Shown piece after piece: positions 33,206 to 41,666 of a DNA stretch of 64,000 bases. The stretch spans positions 62,001-126,000 of the forward strand of contig NZ_VISR01000025.1 in NCBI RefSeq assembly GCF_007827595.1. The letters run 5' to 3'. Source of the stretch: Streptomyces sp. BK340. GTDB lineage: Bacteria > Actinomycetota > Actinomycetes > Streptomycetales > Streptomycetaceae. The position numbers were made by a program, and so were the translations under genes. The notes below the pieces were generated by a model that searched no databases, was not told the DNA's origin, and saw only the letters and a list, made by a program, of their open reading frames with translations. The stretch's first letter is position 1. Every line of letters begins with the position of its first letter.

Positions 33206-34289
33206 CCTCGCCACCGAAGCGGCCGAAGCGACGGAAGCGCCCGTCGACCCCGCGAACTGGACCTGCCCCGCACCCCTGCGCGACCAGCCGGTCGTGGTCA
33301 TGGGCCACGGCGGAGGCGGCGCGCTGTCCGCTGAGCTGATCGAGCAGGTCTTCACGCCCGCGTACGGCAACCCCACCCTGGCCGCCCTCACCGACTCGGC
33401 CGTCCTCGACCTGGGCGGCGCCCGGCTGGCCTTCTCCACCGACTCCTACGTCGTACGGCCGCTGTTCTTCCCCGGCGGCTGCCTGGGCGACCTCGCGGTC
33501 AACGGCACCGTCAACGACCTGGCCATGAGCGGCGCCCGCCCCGCCTACCTCTCCACCGCCTTCGTCCTGGAGGAGGGCGTGGAACTGTCCGTCGTCGGCC
33601 GGATCGCCGGCGCCATCGGTGCGGCGGCCGAGGCGGCGGGCGTCACCGTCGCCACCGGCGACACCAAGGTGGTCGAGTCCGGGCACGGCGACGGCGTCTA
33701 CGTCACCACCGCCGGCATCGGCCTCGTCCCCGACGGCGTCGACATCCGCCCGCAGCGCGCCCGGCCCGGCGACGCCGTCATCGTCAGCGGCCCGATCGGC
33801 CTGCACGGCGTTGCCATCATGAGCGTGCGGGAAGGGCTGGAGTTCGGGGTCGAGATCGCCTCCGACACCGCGCCGCTGGCCGGTCTGGTGGCCGCCATGC
33901 TGGCGGTCACCCGGGACATCCACGTGCTGCGCGACCCCACCCGGGGCGGGCTCGGCGCCTCGCTCAACGAGATCGCCCGCGCCTCCGGCACCGGCGTACG
34001 GCTGCGGGAGCGGGCCATTCCGGTCCCGGACGAGGTCGCGAACGCCTGCGGCTTCCTCGGCCTGGACCCGCTCTACGTCGCCAACGAGGGCCGGCTCGTC
34101 GCCTTCGTGCCCCGGGAGGAGGCCGAGGCCGTGCTCGCGGCGATGCGTGCCCATCCGCAGGGCACCGGCGCGACCCTCGTCGGGGAGTGCGTCGAGCAGC
34201 ATCCCGGCATGGTCGTCGTGGCCACCGGACTCGGCGGCACCCGGGTGGTGGACCTGCCACTGGGGGAGCAACTGCCCCGCATCTGCTGA
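33198..34289 (+). CDS. hypE: Hydrogenase maturation thiocyanate-forming protein HypE (363 aa)
   Basis: Dehydrates the carbamoyl group placed on its C-terminal cysteine. The PurM-like ATP-binding fold is shown by MGHGGGGALSAELIEQVF, FSTDSYVVRPLFFPGG, GTVNDLAMSGARP and LRDPTRGGLGASLNEIA. The protein ends LPRIC, the conserved terminal Cys that carries the thiocarbamate. TTG at 33198 is chosen because GGAGGAG lies 11 bp upstream; it overlaps the end of hypD. Last gene of the forward operon, followed by a hairpin. Confidence 0.95.
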   Translation: MADLATEAAEATEAPVDPANWTCPAPLRDQPVVVMGHGGGGALSAELIEQVFTPAYGNPTLAALTDSAVLDLGGARLAFSTDSYVVRPLFFPGGCLGDLAVNGTVNDLAMSGARPAYLSTAFVLEEGVELSVVGRIAGAIGAAAEAAGVTVATGDTKVVESGHGDGVYVTTAGIGLVPDGVDIRPQRARPGDAVIVSGPIGLHGVAIMSVREGLEFGVEIASDTAPLAGLVAAMLAVTRDIHVLRDPTRGGLGASLNEIARASGTGVRLRERAIPVPDEVANACGFLGLDPLYVANEGRLVAFVPREEAEAVLAAMRAHPQGTGATLVGECVEQHPGMVVVATGLGGTRVVDLPLGEQLPRIC

Positions 34290-34305
34290 GCCGCCCGGAC
34301 AGCGG

Positions 34306-34343
34306 TCGGCCCCGCCGGAGCCCGGGCTCCGGCGGGGCCGACG
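34306..34343. terminator. Long hairpin between convergent hypE and hypA
   Basis: Inverted repeat of 18 bp (34306-34323 with 34326-34343) closing on a CCCGGG apex. It lies 17 bp after hypE and directly before the hypA stop, so it serves both convergent operons. Confidence 0.8.
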
Positions 34344-34347
34344 GCCG

Positions 34348-34704
34348 TCAGGGCCGGGCCGTGGCCGCCTCGACGTCCGTGATCTCCAGTTCCCTGCCGC
34401 TGCGCAGGTCCTGCGAGGGCCGGTCGCAGCGCGGGCACCAGAAGAAGGGCGGCATGCCCAGCGCGAACTCCTCCGCGCACCCGCCGCACCAGGCCCGCGC
34501 CGTCACCTGCTCGACCACCAGCCGGGCCGCGGTGAGGGCCGTGCCGTCGCGGGCCACCTCGAAGGCGAAGTGCAGCGCGTCCGGCACCACTCCGGCCAGC
34601 TCGCCGACCCGGACGGTCACCGACGAGACGTCGTCGGTGCCGTCCGCCCGGGCGATCTTTTCGGCCTGTTCCACGATCGCCGTGGCGATCGACAGCTCGT
34701 GCAC
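34348..34704 (-). CDS. hypA: Hydrogenase nickel metallochaperone HypA (118 aa)
   Basis: Delivers nickel with HypB. The GTG start is set so that the mature protein opens M-H-E-L-S-I, because the N-terminal Met-His-Glu is the nickel site; a longer frame from an upstream ATG would bury it. The zinc site is seen in ARAWCGGCAEEF and FFWCPRCDRPS. Length is normal. Last gene of the reverse hydrogenase operon, 7 bp after the 49-aa protein. Confidence 0.93.
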   Translation of the reverse strand: MHELSIATAIVEQAEKIARADGTDDVSSVTVRVGELAGVVPDALHFAFEVARDGTALTAARLVVEQVTARAWCGGCAEEFALGMPPFFWCPRCDRPSQDLRSGRELEITDVEAATARP

Positions 34705-34711
34705 GGCCGGA

Positions 34712-34861
34712 TCAGGGGTAGCGGCGGTTCGCGCGGACGCCACCGGTCATCCGGTAGATCCGCAGCTCACGCACCACACCGGGCAGCTCCTTCACGAACA
34801 GGGCCAGTGCCAGACCGCCCACCAGAGCGGCCTGCGCGAGCAGTACCTGACGTCCGGACAT
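34712..34861 (-). CDS. Very small single-helix membrane protein (49 aa)
   Basis: Sequence opens MSGRQVLLAQAALVGGLALA and continues LFVKELPGVVRELRIYRMTG, giving one transmembrane helix (about 7-25) and a basic tail ending RANRRYP. Such short proteins (DUF6893-like) are common in streptomycetes. The stop is 7 bp before the hypA start. Its place within the hydrogenase operon suggests a role in the locus but nothing shows one. Confidence 0.6.
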   Translation of the reverse strand: MSGRQVLLAQAALVGGLALALFVKELPGVVRELRIYRMTGGVRANRRYP

Positions 34862-34920
34862 CGCCGACCTCGCTCTTTTCGCCGTTCGGCAGCGTTTGTT
34901 CACGCTCTCTCCCTGCTCTC

Positions 34921-35127
34921 TCATCCCGGTGAGATGTTCGGCATCACGTCCAGCAGGGCGTCATGCCGCTTCGAGTGGATCCCGGTGGAGCGGCGCGCGT
35001 CGGCGGTGCCGTCCTCGTGGTGTCCGCTCTGGTGTCGGTAGGGGCCCCGGTTGCCCTGGTGCAGGCCCGGCACATGGCTGGGCGTGTCGGGCCTCGCCTG
35101 GGGGCGGCCCACTTTGATGCTGCCCAT
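34921..35127 (-). CDS. Small His-rich protein of the hydrogenase operon (68 aa)
   Basis: The ATG has an excellent RBS (GGAAGGAG 8 bp upstream). The protein is basic and rich in His, Gly and Arg: GRPQARPDTPSHVPGLHQGN, RGPYRHQSGHHEDGT, HSKRHDALLDVMPN. Seven His residues could bind nickel, an inference. It starts 21 bp past the DUF5947-like gene and ends 60 bp before the 49-aa gene. Confidence 0.6.
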   Translation of the reverse strand: MGSIKVGRPQARPDTPSHVPGLHQGNRGPYRHQSGHHEDGTADARRSTGIHSKRHDALLDVMPNISPG

Positions 35128-35148
35128 GTCTGTTCTCCTTCCAGGTCC

Positions 35149-35745
35149 TCACGAACGCTCGGTGAGCTCCGCGAAGAACCGCTCCACGGCCGGCCAGACC
35201 CCGTCGCCACCGGACAGGCCCCGCCACTCGCGGCGGACGAGGGCGACCATCCGGAAGCAGTCGTCGACCGGCACGATCCAGTGCTCGTCGAGGCCCCGCA
35301 CGGTGTTCATCAGCAGCGCCTCCACGTCGGGTGCCATGGAAGCGAGCTGCGGAAACGTGGCGGTCAGCCGCTGCCAGGCCGCCGTGTCCACCTCCCAGCG
35401 CATGGCCCCGGCCGGGCTCGGTCCCTGCGCGGTGACCGTGCCGTCGGAGCGCGGCACGAAGAACACCAGGCCCACCGGCACGCCCAGGACCGCCGTGTCG
35501 ACCGGCGGCAGCCGCAGCCGGCGCCGGGGCACGAGCCGGTAGTGCCCCTCGCCCGCCCCGTCCCCGGCGAACAGCACCGAACACGGGCCGCACACGCAGC
35601 GCACCTCGGCGGCCTCGATGTCGTACAGGTGGGGGTGCGCGTCGGCCACTGGGGCGGCACACAGTTCGCACACCTCGGCCTCGGCGGTCGCCGTGCGGCC
35701 GGCCGCCGAGCGGATGACGCGGGCCAGCGCCCCGTCCGTGATCAC
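35149..35745 (-). CDS. DUF5947-like protein of the hydrogenase operon (198 aa)
   Basis: Unknown function; found in actinobacterial high-affinity hydrogenase loci. The N-terminal third has a likely metal-binding pattern: EVCELCAAPVADAHPHLYDI and VRCVCGPCSVLF, i.e. CxxC, then CxCxxC. The remainder is soluble: RLPPVDTAVLGVPVGLVFFV, FPQLASMAPDVEALL, DDCFRMVALVRREWRGLSGG. GTG overlaps the stop of the NifU-like gene. It may act as an iron-sulfur or metal-transfer helper for the hydrogenase. Confidence 0.78.
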   Translation of the reverse strand: MITDGALARVIRSAAGRTATAEAEVCELCAAPVADAHPHLYDIEAAEVRCVCGPCSVLFAGDGAGEGHYRLVPRRRLRLPPVDTAVLGVPVGLVFFVPRSDGTVTAQGPSPAGAMRWEVDTAAWQRLTATFPQLASMAPDVEALLMNTVRGLDEHWIVPVDDCFRMVALVRREWRGLSGGDGVWPAVERFFAELTERS

Positions 35746-36314
35746 CGTGTCTCCTGCGGCTGCTGAGCGGTCCGGCGCGTCAGCGTCGTCAGGGGTACGA
35801 AGGCCGGGGCCGCCCGCCGCTCGTCGGCGACCGGCTCCACCGCCTCCAGCTCGGGGGCGGCGGCCAGCACCGCCGCGCGGACGGCCGCGGTGACGTCGGC
35901 CGACCCGCTGCCGCACCCGGAACCGCAGCCGCCGCCGGTGCTCACCCGCACCCGGGCCACCCGTCCCTCCACACCGGCCCACTCCAGGTCGCCGCCGCGC
36001 TCGCGGACCGCCGGCCGCAGCCGCTCGACGGCGCGGGCGGCCCGCGCGTCGGCGGACTCGGGGTGGATGGCGTGCAGCACCAGCAGGTGCCCCAGCAGCT
36101 CGTCGTCGGCCAGGAGCCCGCGCAGCCGCTCGTCCGCGTGGTCCAGGACCCGGGCGAGCGCCTCGCCGTAGACCTCGGTCAGCAGCGTGACCGACTCCAG
36201 CGCCTCACGGGCGGCCGGGCCGGGCACGGACTCCAGCCCGGCCAGCACCTCGTCGAGCCGGGCGAGCCGCGCCTCCACCGCCGGATCCGGGAGCCGTACG
36301 GCGGGGTCAGGCAT
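35742..36314 (-). CDS. NifU-like protein (190 aa)
   Basis: Probable iron-sulfur scaffold or carrier for the hydrogenase. The C-terminal half resembles the Nfu domain: VARVRVSTGGGCGSGCGSGS followed by ADVTAAVRAAVLAAAPELEA. The cluster-binding cysteines are spaced C-x3-C rather than the usual C-x2-C. The N-terminal half is helical (LARLDEVLAGLESVPGPAAR; GLLADDELLGHLLVLHAIHP). Start overlaps the large-subunit stop by 8 bp. Confidence 0.82.
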   Translation of the reverse strand: MPDPAVRLPDPAVEARLARLDEVLAGLESVPGPAAREALESVTLLTEVYGEALARVLDHADERLRGLLADDELLGHLLVLHAIHPESADARAARAVERLRPAVRERGGDLEWAGVEGRVARVRVSTGGGCGSGCGSGSADVTAAVRAAVLAAAPELEAVEPVADERRAAPAFVPLTTLTRRTAQQPQETR

Positions 36315-38100
36315 GTCCGGCTCCGTACGTGGGCGAGTGCACCGTCGACAGCGTCTTGCCCTTGCCCATGTACATGTGCACCCCGCAGGGCAGACACGGG
36401 TCGAAGCTGCGCACGGTGCGCATGATGTCGACGCCCTTGAAGTCGTCGGGCCCGTTCTCCTCGAAGATCGGCTGGCCCTGGACGGCGTCCTCGTACGGAC
36501 CCGGGGTGCCGTACATGTCGCGCGGGCTGGCGTTCCACGGGGTCGGCGGGTACGGGTGGTAGTTGGCGATCTTCTTGTCGCGGATCACCAGGTGGTGCGA
36601 GAGGACACCGCGCACGGCCTCGTGGAAGCCGCAGCCGATCGCCTCGTCGGGCACCTCGAAGTTCTCGAACACCTTGGAGTCGCCGTCGCGGAGCATGCCC
36701 ATCGCCTCCTCCAGGAACTGCAGGGCCATGGCGGCGGCGTAGGCGACGAAGTACGGCCGGGCACGGTCCCTCTCGATGGTGTTGCTCCACTTGGGGATGT
36801 GCCACTCGAGCGTGGTCTCCGGCAGCGTCTCGCCCTTGGGCAGCGAGATGCGCACGCTGCTGCCGGTGGCCTTCACGTACGGCGTGTCGACCAGACCGCT
36901 CAGCGCGGTCGTCCACAGCCGGGCGAGGGGCCCGCCGCCGGTGTCGAGGGCCAGGTGCTCACCGGTCCCCGAGTGGTGCCAGCGCGGGCTCATCACCCAG
37001 CTGTACTTGCCGCCGAAGTCCCGCTTCTGCGGCACCGGCACAGTGGTCTGGTTCCACGGGTGACGCATGTCGACGGGGTTGCCGAGCGGGTCGTGGGTGA
37101 CGAACGGCTGCTCGTTGACCCAGTCCTCGTAGAAGGAGCTGCCGAGCATGATCCGCAGGCCGAGGTTGATGTCGACCAGGTTGTTGGTGACCAGTTCGCC
37201 GTCGACGACGATGCCGGGGGTGACGTACATCGCCTTGCCCCACTCGTTCATCGTCGCGTAGCGGTAGTCGACGACGTCCGGGTTCTGCCAGGCGCCCCAG
37301 CAGCCGAGCAGGATGCGGCGCTTGCCGACCTCCTCGTAGCCGGGCAGCGCCTCGTAGAAGAAGTCGAAGACGTCGTCGTTCATCGCCACGGCCTTCTTGA
37401 CGAAGTCGATGACGCGCATGAGCCGGCTGAGGTAGTCGGTGAAGGTGTTGGGCTGCGGCATCGTGCCGACACCGCCCGGGTACAGCGTCGACGGGTGGAC
37501 GTGCCGCCCCTCCATGAGGCAGAACATCTCCCGGGTGACCCGGCTGACCTTCAGCGCCTCCTTGTAGACCTCGCCCTCGAAGGGGTTGAAGGCCCGCATG
37601 ATGTCGGCGATGGTCCTGAAGCCGTGGACGTCCCCGCGGGGCGCGTTCGTACGCTCGGCACGGGCCAGCACAGCGGGGTTGGTGGCCTTGACCATCGCCT
37701 CGCAGAAGTCCACGAACACCAGGTTGTCCTGGAAGATCGTGTGGTCGAACATGTACTCGGCCGCTTCGCCGAGGTTGGTGATGTGCTCGGCCAGCTTCGG
37801 GGGTTTGACGCCGTAGGCCATCTGCTGGGCGTAGTTGGAGCAGGTGGTGTGGTTGTCGCCGCAGATGCCGCAGATGCGCGAGGTGATGAAGCCGGCGTCG
37901 CGCGGGTCCTTGCCCTTCATGAACACCGAGTAGCCGCGGAACAGCGACGAGGTGCTGTGGCATTCCACGACTTCCCGGTTTGCGAAGTCGATCTTCGTGT
38001 AGATGCCCAGGTTGCCGATGATCCGGGTGATCGGATCCCAGGACATGTCCACGATCTGCTCGGGTTTGCGTTTGGTGGACCGGGAATGTGTGGTCGTCAT
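36307..38100 (-). CDS. hhyL: [NiFe] hydrogenase large subunit, high-affinity group 1h/5 type (597 aa)
   Basis: Catalytic subunit holding the Ni-Fe(CN)2CO centre. The L1 motif is FITSRICGICGDNHTTC (Cys about 77, 80, 87) and L2 is FDPCLPCGVHMY (about 566-577); these provide the four nickel ligands. About 20 residues follow the L2 His, the tail expected to be cut off by the protease at 27993. Blocks such as DPITRIIGNLGIYTKIDFAN, HPSTLYPGGVGTMPQPNTFT and YHPYPPTPWNASPRD match the actinobacterial H2-scavenging enzymes. It lies 76 bp after the small subunit. Confidence 0.95.
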   Translation of the reverse strand: MTTTHSRSTKRKPEQIVDMSWDPITRIIGNLGIYTKIDFANREVVECHSTSSLFRGYSVFMKGKDPRDAGFITSRICGICGDNHTTCSNYAQQMAYGVKPPKLAEHITNLGEAAEYMFDHTIFQDNLVFVDFCEAMVKATNPAVLARAERTNAPRGDVHGFRTIADIMRAFNPFEGEVYKEALKVSRVTREMFCLMEGRHVHPSTLYPGGVGTMPQPNTFTDYLSRLMRVIDFVKKAVAMNDDVFDFFYEALPGYEEVGKRRILLGCWGAWQNPDVVDYRYATMNEWGKAMYVTPGIVVDGELVTNNLVDINLGLRIMLGSSFYEDWVNEQPFVTHDPLGNPVDMRHPWNQTTVPVPQKRDFGGKYSWVMSPRWHHSGTGEHLALDTGGGPLARLWTTALSGLVDTPYVKATGSSVRISLPKGETLPETTLEWHIPKWSNTIERDRARPYFVAYAAAMALQFLEEAMGMLRDGDSKVFENFEVPDEAIGCGFHEAVRGVLSHHLVIRDKKIANYHPYPPTPWNASPRDMYGTPGPYEDAVQGQPIFEENGPDDFKGVDIMRTVRSFDPCLPCGVHMYMGKGKTLSTVHSPTYGAGHA

Positions 38101-38176
38101 CTGCGGTACTGCCCCTTGCTGTTCGGGTGCGGCTGGTCGGTGGCGGGATGCGGGACGAGCGGCGTCGTGGCCGGCG

Positions 38177-39238
38177 TCACGGGCGGTAGCGCGGGTCGTA
38201 ACCGCTGGTCAGCTTCTGCTTGTTGTGACGCCACTTGGGCTCGTGGTTCACCATGTCGTTGGTCAGGCCGCGCAGGCGGCGGATGACGGCGCCGTAGGGC
38301 TTGATGACGAGGGAGGACAGAGTGCCTCCCGGGGGCTCGTCCATGAAGGGCATGAAGGCGTCGGGGAAGCCGGGCATCGTGCACCCGATGCAGATCCCGC
38401 CGACGTTCGGGCAGCCGCCGATCCCGGACATCCAGCCCCGCTTGGGCACGTTGCAGTTGACCACCGGCCCCCAGCAGCCCGTCTTCACCAGGCACTTGGG
38501 CGAGTTGTAGTCGAGGCCGAAATCGCCCTGCTCGTAGTACGAGCCACGGTCACAGCCCTCGTGCACGGTCCTCCCGAACAGCCACTGCGGACGCAGCATG
38601 TGGTCGAGCGGGGGCGGGGGAGCGGCACCGGCCGCGTGCTGGAGCACCCAGATCAGGGTCTCCATGAAGTTCTCGGGCTGGATGGGACAGCCGGGCACGT
38701 TGACGACCGGGAGCCCGGCCTGCGACTTGAACTCCCAGCCCAGGTAGTCCGCGAGGCCCATGCAGCCGGTGGGGTTGCCGGCCATGGCGTGGATGCCGCC
38801 GAAGGTCGCACAGGTGCCGGCGGCCACCACCGCCCAGGCCTTGGGCGCCAGCTGGTCGATCCACCAGTTCAGCGGCAGCGGCTGGCCGGTCTCCAGGTCG
38901 TTGCCGAAGGACGTCCAGTAGCCGTCGCCCTCGATGATGTTCTGGTTCGGGATCGAGCCCTCGATGACGAGGATGAACGGGGCCAGGTCGCCGCGCGCAG
39001 CCGCCCGGTACGGGGCGAGGAAGTCCTCGCCGCCCAGGCTCGGCGAGAGCACCTTGTTGACCAGGTTGACCTTCGGCAGGCCCGGGATGAGGCCGAGCAC
39101 CACGTCCTCGAGGGAGGGCTGGTCGGCGGCCGTCAGGGAGACGGTGTCGCCGTCGCAGCTCATGCCCTCGGAGATCCAGAGGATATGGATCTCGTCGATC
39201 GCGTCGCGCTCCTGGGTGGCACTGGTCTGGGTGGTCAT
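38177..39238 (-). CDS. hhyS: [NiFe] hydrogenase small subunit (353 aa)
   Basis: Electron-transfer subunit with iron-sulfur clusters. Cys-rich motifs: ISEGMSCDGDTVSL, AGTCATFGGIHAMAGNPTGC, VPGCPIQPENFM, VHEGCDRGSYYEQ, KCLVKTGCWGPVVNCNVP, GGCPNVGGICIGCTMPGFPD. There is no Tat leader (MTTQTSATQERDAIDEIHIL) and no C-terminal anchor, so the enzyme is cytosolic, as in the group 1h/5 type. ATG has GGCGGA upstream; the unknown 518-aa gene precedes it in the operon by 57 bp. Confidence 0.95.
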   Translation of the reverse strand: MTTQTSATQERDAIDEIHILWISEGMSCDGDTVSLTAADQPSLEDVVLGLIPGLPKVNLVNKVLSPSLGGEDFLAPYRAAARGDLAPFILVIEGSIPNQNIIEGDGYWTSFGNDLETGQPLPLNWWIDQLAPKAWAVVAAGTCATFGGIHAMAGNPTGCMGLADYLGWEFKSQAGLPVVNVPGCPIQPENFMETLIWVLQHAAGAAPPPPLDHMLRPQWLFGRTVHEGCDRGSYYEQGDFGLDYNSPKCLVKTGCWGPVVNCNVPKRGWMSGIGGCPNVGGICIGCTMPGFPDAFMPFMDEPPGGTLSSLVIKPYGAVIRRLRGLTNDMVNHEPKWRHNKQKLTSGYDPRYRP

Positions 39239-39295
39239 GTCGTCCGCCTTTGCTGCGGTCGGTGGGGGAGTCGGTGAGCGGCGTGCGCCGGCAGG

Positions 39296-40852
39296 TCAGG
39301 GGTGTCCATCGAGCCGTCCCTCCTCCGGCCCGTCGGCCGGACATCGGGGCCGCGGGGACTGCGGCCGGGGTGGGTGGACCGGGTCGGCGGGACCCGGCGC
39401 GTGTGCGCCGCCGAGCGGTTCGACCTCGTCGGGCCGGAAGTAGTGGAAACGGCCGTACCAGCCGTGCAGTTCGGCCGCGGGATCGTCGTCGACGGTCACC
39501 GCGAGGTGCACGCTGCCGTCCACGTCGTGGAAGACCGCGGCCACCCGCGCGGTCCGCCCGTCCAGGAACATGTCCTGGGCGTCGGCACCCCGGCCGCGCG
39601 GCCGCAGCCGCACCCGGCTGCCACCGCCGACGGGTACGCCGTCCACGAGCACCGTGTCGGTCGTCGGGGAGAGCCCCTGGTCGGCGCCCTCCTGCCACCA
39701 CGCGGGCCGTTCGGCCGGGTCCTCGGCGACGGCGGCGGGTGTGACCGGAGTGAGTGAGCGGATGGCGCCGTGCAGTCGGGCGAAGACCTCCTGGGGCATG
39801 CTGTCGACACGGTCCAGGATCCGCGCGGCCCGCGGGTCGGTGGCCCGCGCCTCGGCCTTCTCCTCGTCCGTCAGGAGCATGGTGCGCAGCGTCAGGATCT
39901 CGTCGATCTCCGCCGCGTCGTGCAGGTCGCCCGGGCTCTCCGGCGCCACCTGCGGACGGTCCGGGAGGATGATCGGGGAGGACAGGACGACCCGACCGAC
40001 CGGTCCCGTCTCCTGCGGCTCGCCGCCCAGGACAGGAAAGGTGAACGCGTTGCGGCAGTCGCGCGCGGGGGCCTGCAGATCCGTGGGCGGATCGATCAGG
40101 GAGACGAACTCCACGCCCTCGCCGCCGAGCAGGGTGTGCGCGGCGAGCAGCGCATGCCGCAGCGCATCGCCCCGGGCGGCCTGGACATCCGGTGCGCGCC
40201 CGGTGTTCTCGGTGCGCACCCGCAGCCGGCAGACGTCGTCGGTGACCCGCTCGGCCACGACCGTCGTACGGGCCCGGACCTGTTCACGTCGCCGCACGAC
40301 GCGCCCGGCACCCCCGGGCAGCGGCTCCGTCTCCTCACCGGGCGGCGCCCCGGCCTCGGCTCGGCACTCGCCGCGCAGCAGATCGGCCAGCGGCCACTCG
40401 AAGCCGACCTCGTGCGGCACCGCCTCGTCGAAGGTGAGATGGGCCGTGCCGTCGTCCGTCCGCAGGGACTCGACCGGGCGGTACTGCCCGTCCGTACCGG
40501 CCGCTTGCACCTGCTTGTGCTGCATCTGGAGGTATCGCACCCGCACCCGCACGACCGCTCCGGGCTGCCGCACCCGCACCAGGCACTCGGTCTGCTGGTA
40601 CCAGGAGTCCGCGGAGCCGGAGAGGCCCGGGGTGAGGGGCCCGTCCGCCTCCGCCCAGTCCCGGGGCAACAGCACCCCGAACTGCCAGCGGACGCGGTTC
40701 TTGGCCGAGGAGCGGCGGTACGGGTAGAGCAGGTAGCCCTCGTAGAGGACGGCATCGGCGACCGCGCTCACCTGCGCGAAGGCGTCGCCGGACGGGTCGT
40801 TGCCCGTCACGGCGGTACACGCCACGCCACTCACGCCGCCCGTCCCGGCCAT
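39296..40852 (-). CDS. Unknown protein, first gene of the hydrogenase operon (518 aa)
   Basis: No recognised family. Opens MAGTGGVSGVACTAV, then VSAVADAVLYEGYLLYPYRR and KNRVRWQFGVLLPRDWAE, and has repeated charged helices (DEILTLRTMLLTDEEKAEAR; EVFARLHGAIRSLTP). The end is proline-rich (PVHPPRPQSPRPRCP). It is soluble, without signal peptide. ATG follows GAGGAGG. Direct linkage to hhyS (57 bp) and co-direction suggest a dedicated maturation or assembly protein. Confidence 0.75.
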   Translation of the reverse strand: MAGTGGVSGVACTAVTGNDPSGDAFAQVSAVADAVLYEGYLLYPYRRSSAKNRVRWQFGVLLPRDWAEADGPLTPGLSGSADSWYQQTECLVRVRQPGAVVRVRVRYLQMQHKQVQAAGTDGQYRPVESLRTDDGTAHLTFDEAVPHEVGFEWPLADLLRGECRAEAGAPPGEETEPLPGGAGRVVRRREQVRARTTVVAERVTDDVCRLRVRTENTGRAPDVQAARGDALRHALLAAHTLLGGEGVEFVSLIDPPTDLQAPARDCRNAFTFPVLGGEPQETGPVGRVVLSSPIILPDRPQVAPESPGDLHDAAEIDEILTLRTMLLTDEEKAEARATDPRAARILDRVDSMPQEVFARLHGAIRSLTPVTPAAVAEDPAERPAWWQEGADQGLSPTTDTVLVDGVPVGGGSRVRLRPRGRGADAQDMFLDGRTARVAAVFHDVDGSVHLAVTVDDDPAAELHGWYGRFHYFRPDEVEPLGGAHAPGPADPVHPPRPQSPRPRCPADGPEEGRLDGHP

Positions 40853-40907
40853 TCCGCCTCCTCGTTACAGGTGCACCCGCCGATTCCTTCCACCACGGTC
40901 ACACCCC

Positions 40908-41460
40908 TCACGGGTGCTCGCCCTTCCGGCGGACCGGGATTGGGCCGGGCGGGGGACAAAGCCGCGTACGAGGGCTGGGAGGCCGGAGCCGCTCACCGGT
41001 CCAGGCCGGTGTGCACGCCTGTCCTGCCAGGTCGAGGCAGCAGCGGACGAAGTCCTGTACGACCGGATTGCGGTCGTCGGCGGGTGCCCAGGCCACGCCC
41101 ACCCGCGTCGGACTCACCCTGGTGACCGGTCGGTACACGATGCCGGGCCGGGCGTAGAACCGTGCGGCGGACTCGGGCGCGAGGGCGATCCCGTAGCCGC
41201 TCGCGATGGCGTTCAGCCAGTCGTCGGGCTGCTCGGTCACCGCGCCGACGCGGACGGGCCGGCCCTCGCGCTCGTCGGCGGCCGGCCAGTGGTCGCGCCA
41301 CGCTCCGGTCTCCCGCGGAGCGGCGACGAACGGCTCGTCCCACAGCTCGCGGAAGGCGACGGTGTCGCGTGCGGCCGGCGGGTGCGTGGCGGACAGGGCG
41401 ACCCAGCGCGGTTCGCTGAACAGCTGCTCGACACGCAGGGTTTCCTGGCCGGCACTGGCC
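40908..41460 (-). pseudogene. LysR-family regulator remnant (effector domain only)
   Basis: The open frame gives LRVEQLFSEPRWVALSATHP, FRELWDEPFVAAPRETGAWR, DDWLNAIASGYGIALAPESA and YRPVTRVSPTRVGVAWAPAD, the second half of a LysR substrate-binding domain. No DNA-binding helix-turn-helix is present upstream; the frame cannot be followed past about 41462. It cannot act as a regulator. The 200 bp beyond (41461-41666) hold a forward-strand C-terminal-looking stretch, EQAVDALREVFVELRGRHP, of unknown origin. Confidence 0.7.
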
Positions 41461-41666
41461 TCGGCAGCGCTGGCGATGGCTGTGATCGTCCAGCGTGGGC
41501 GCCGACTTCCCGGCGGCGCTCGGCGAACGCCTTCGGAGCAGGCGGTGGACGCGCTCCGCGAGGTCTTCGTGGAGCTGAGGGGTCGTCACCCGCGGCCGCA
41601 CTCGGACGGGTTGCACGTCACGCACGCGGATCTGGCCGGCTCGCCCCTCGGCACCTGAAGGCGCTC

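Noticed and set aside
41480..41658. Forward frame ending EQAVDALREVFVELRGRHP
   Set aside because: No recognised family and no start; mentioned only within the LysR remnant.
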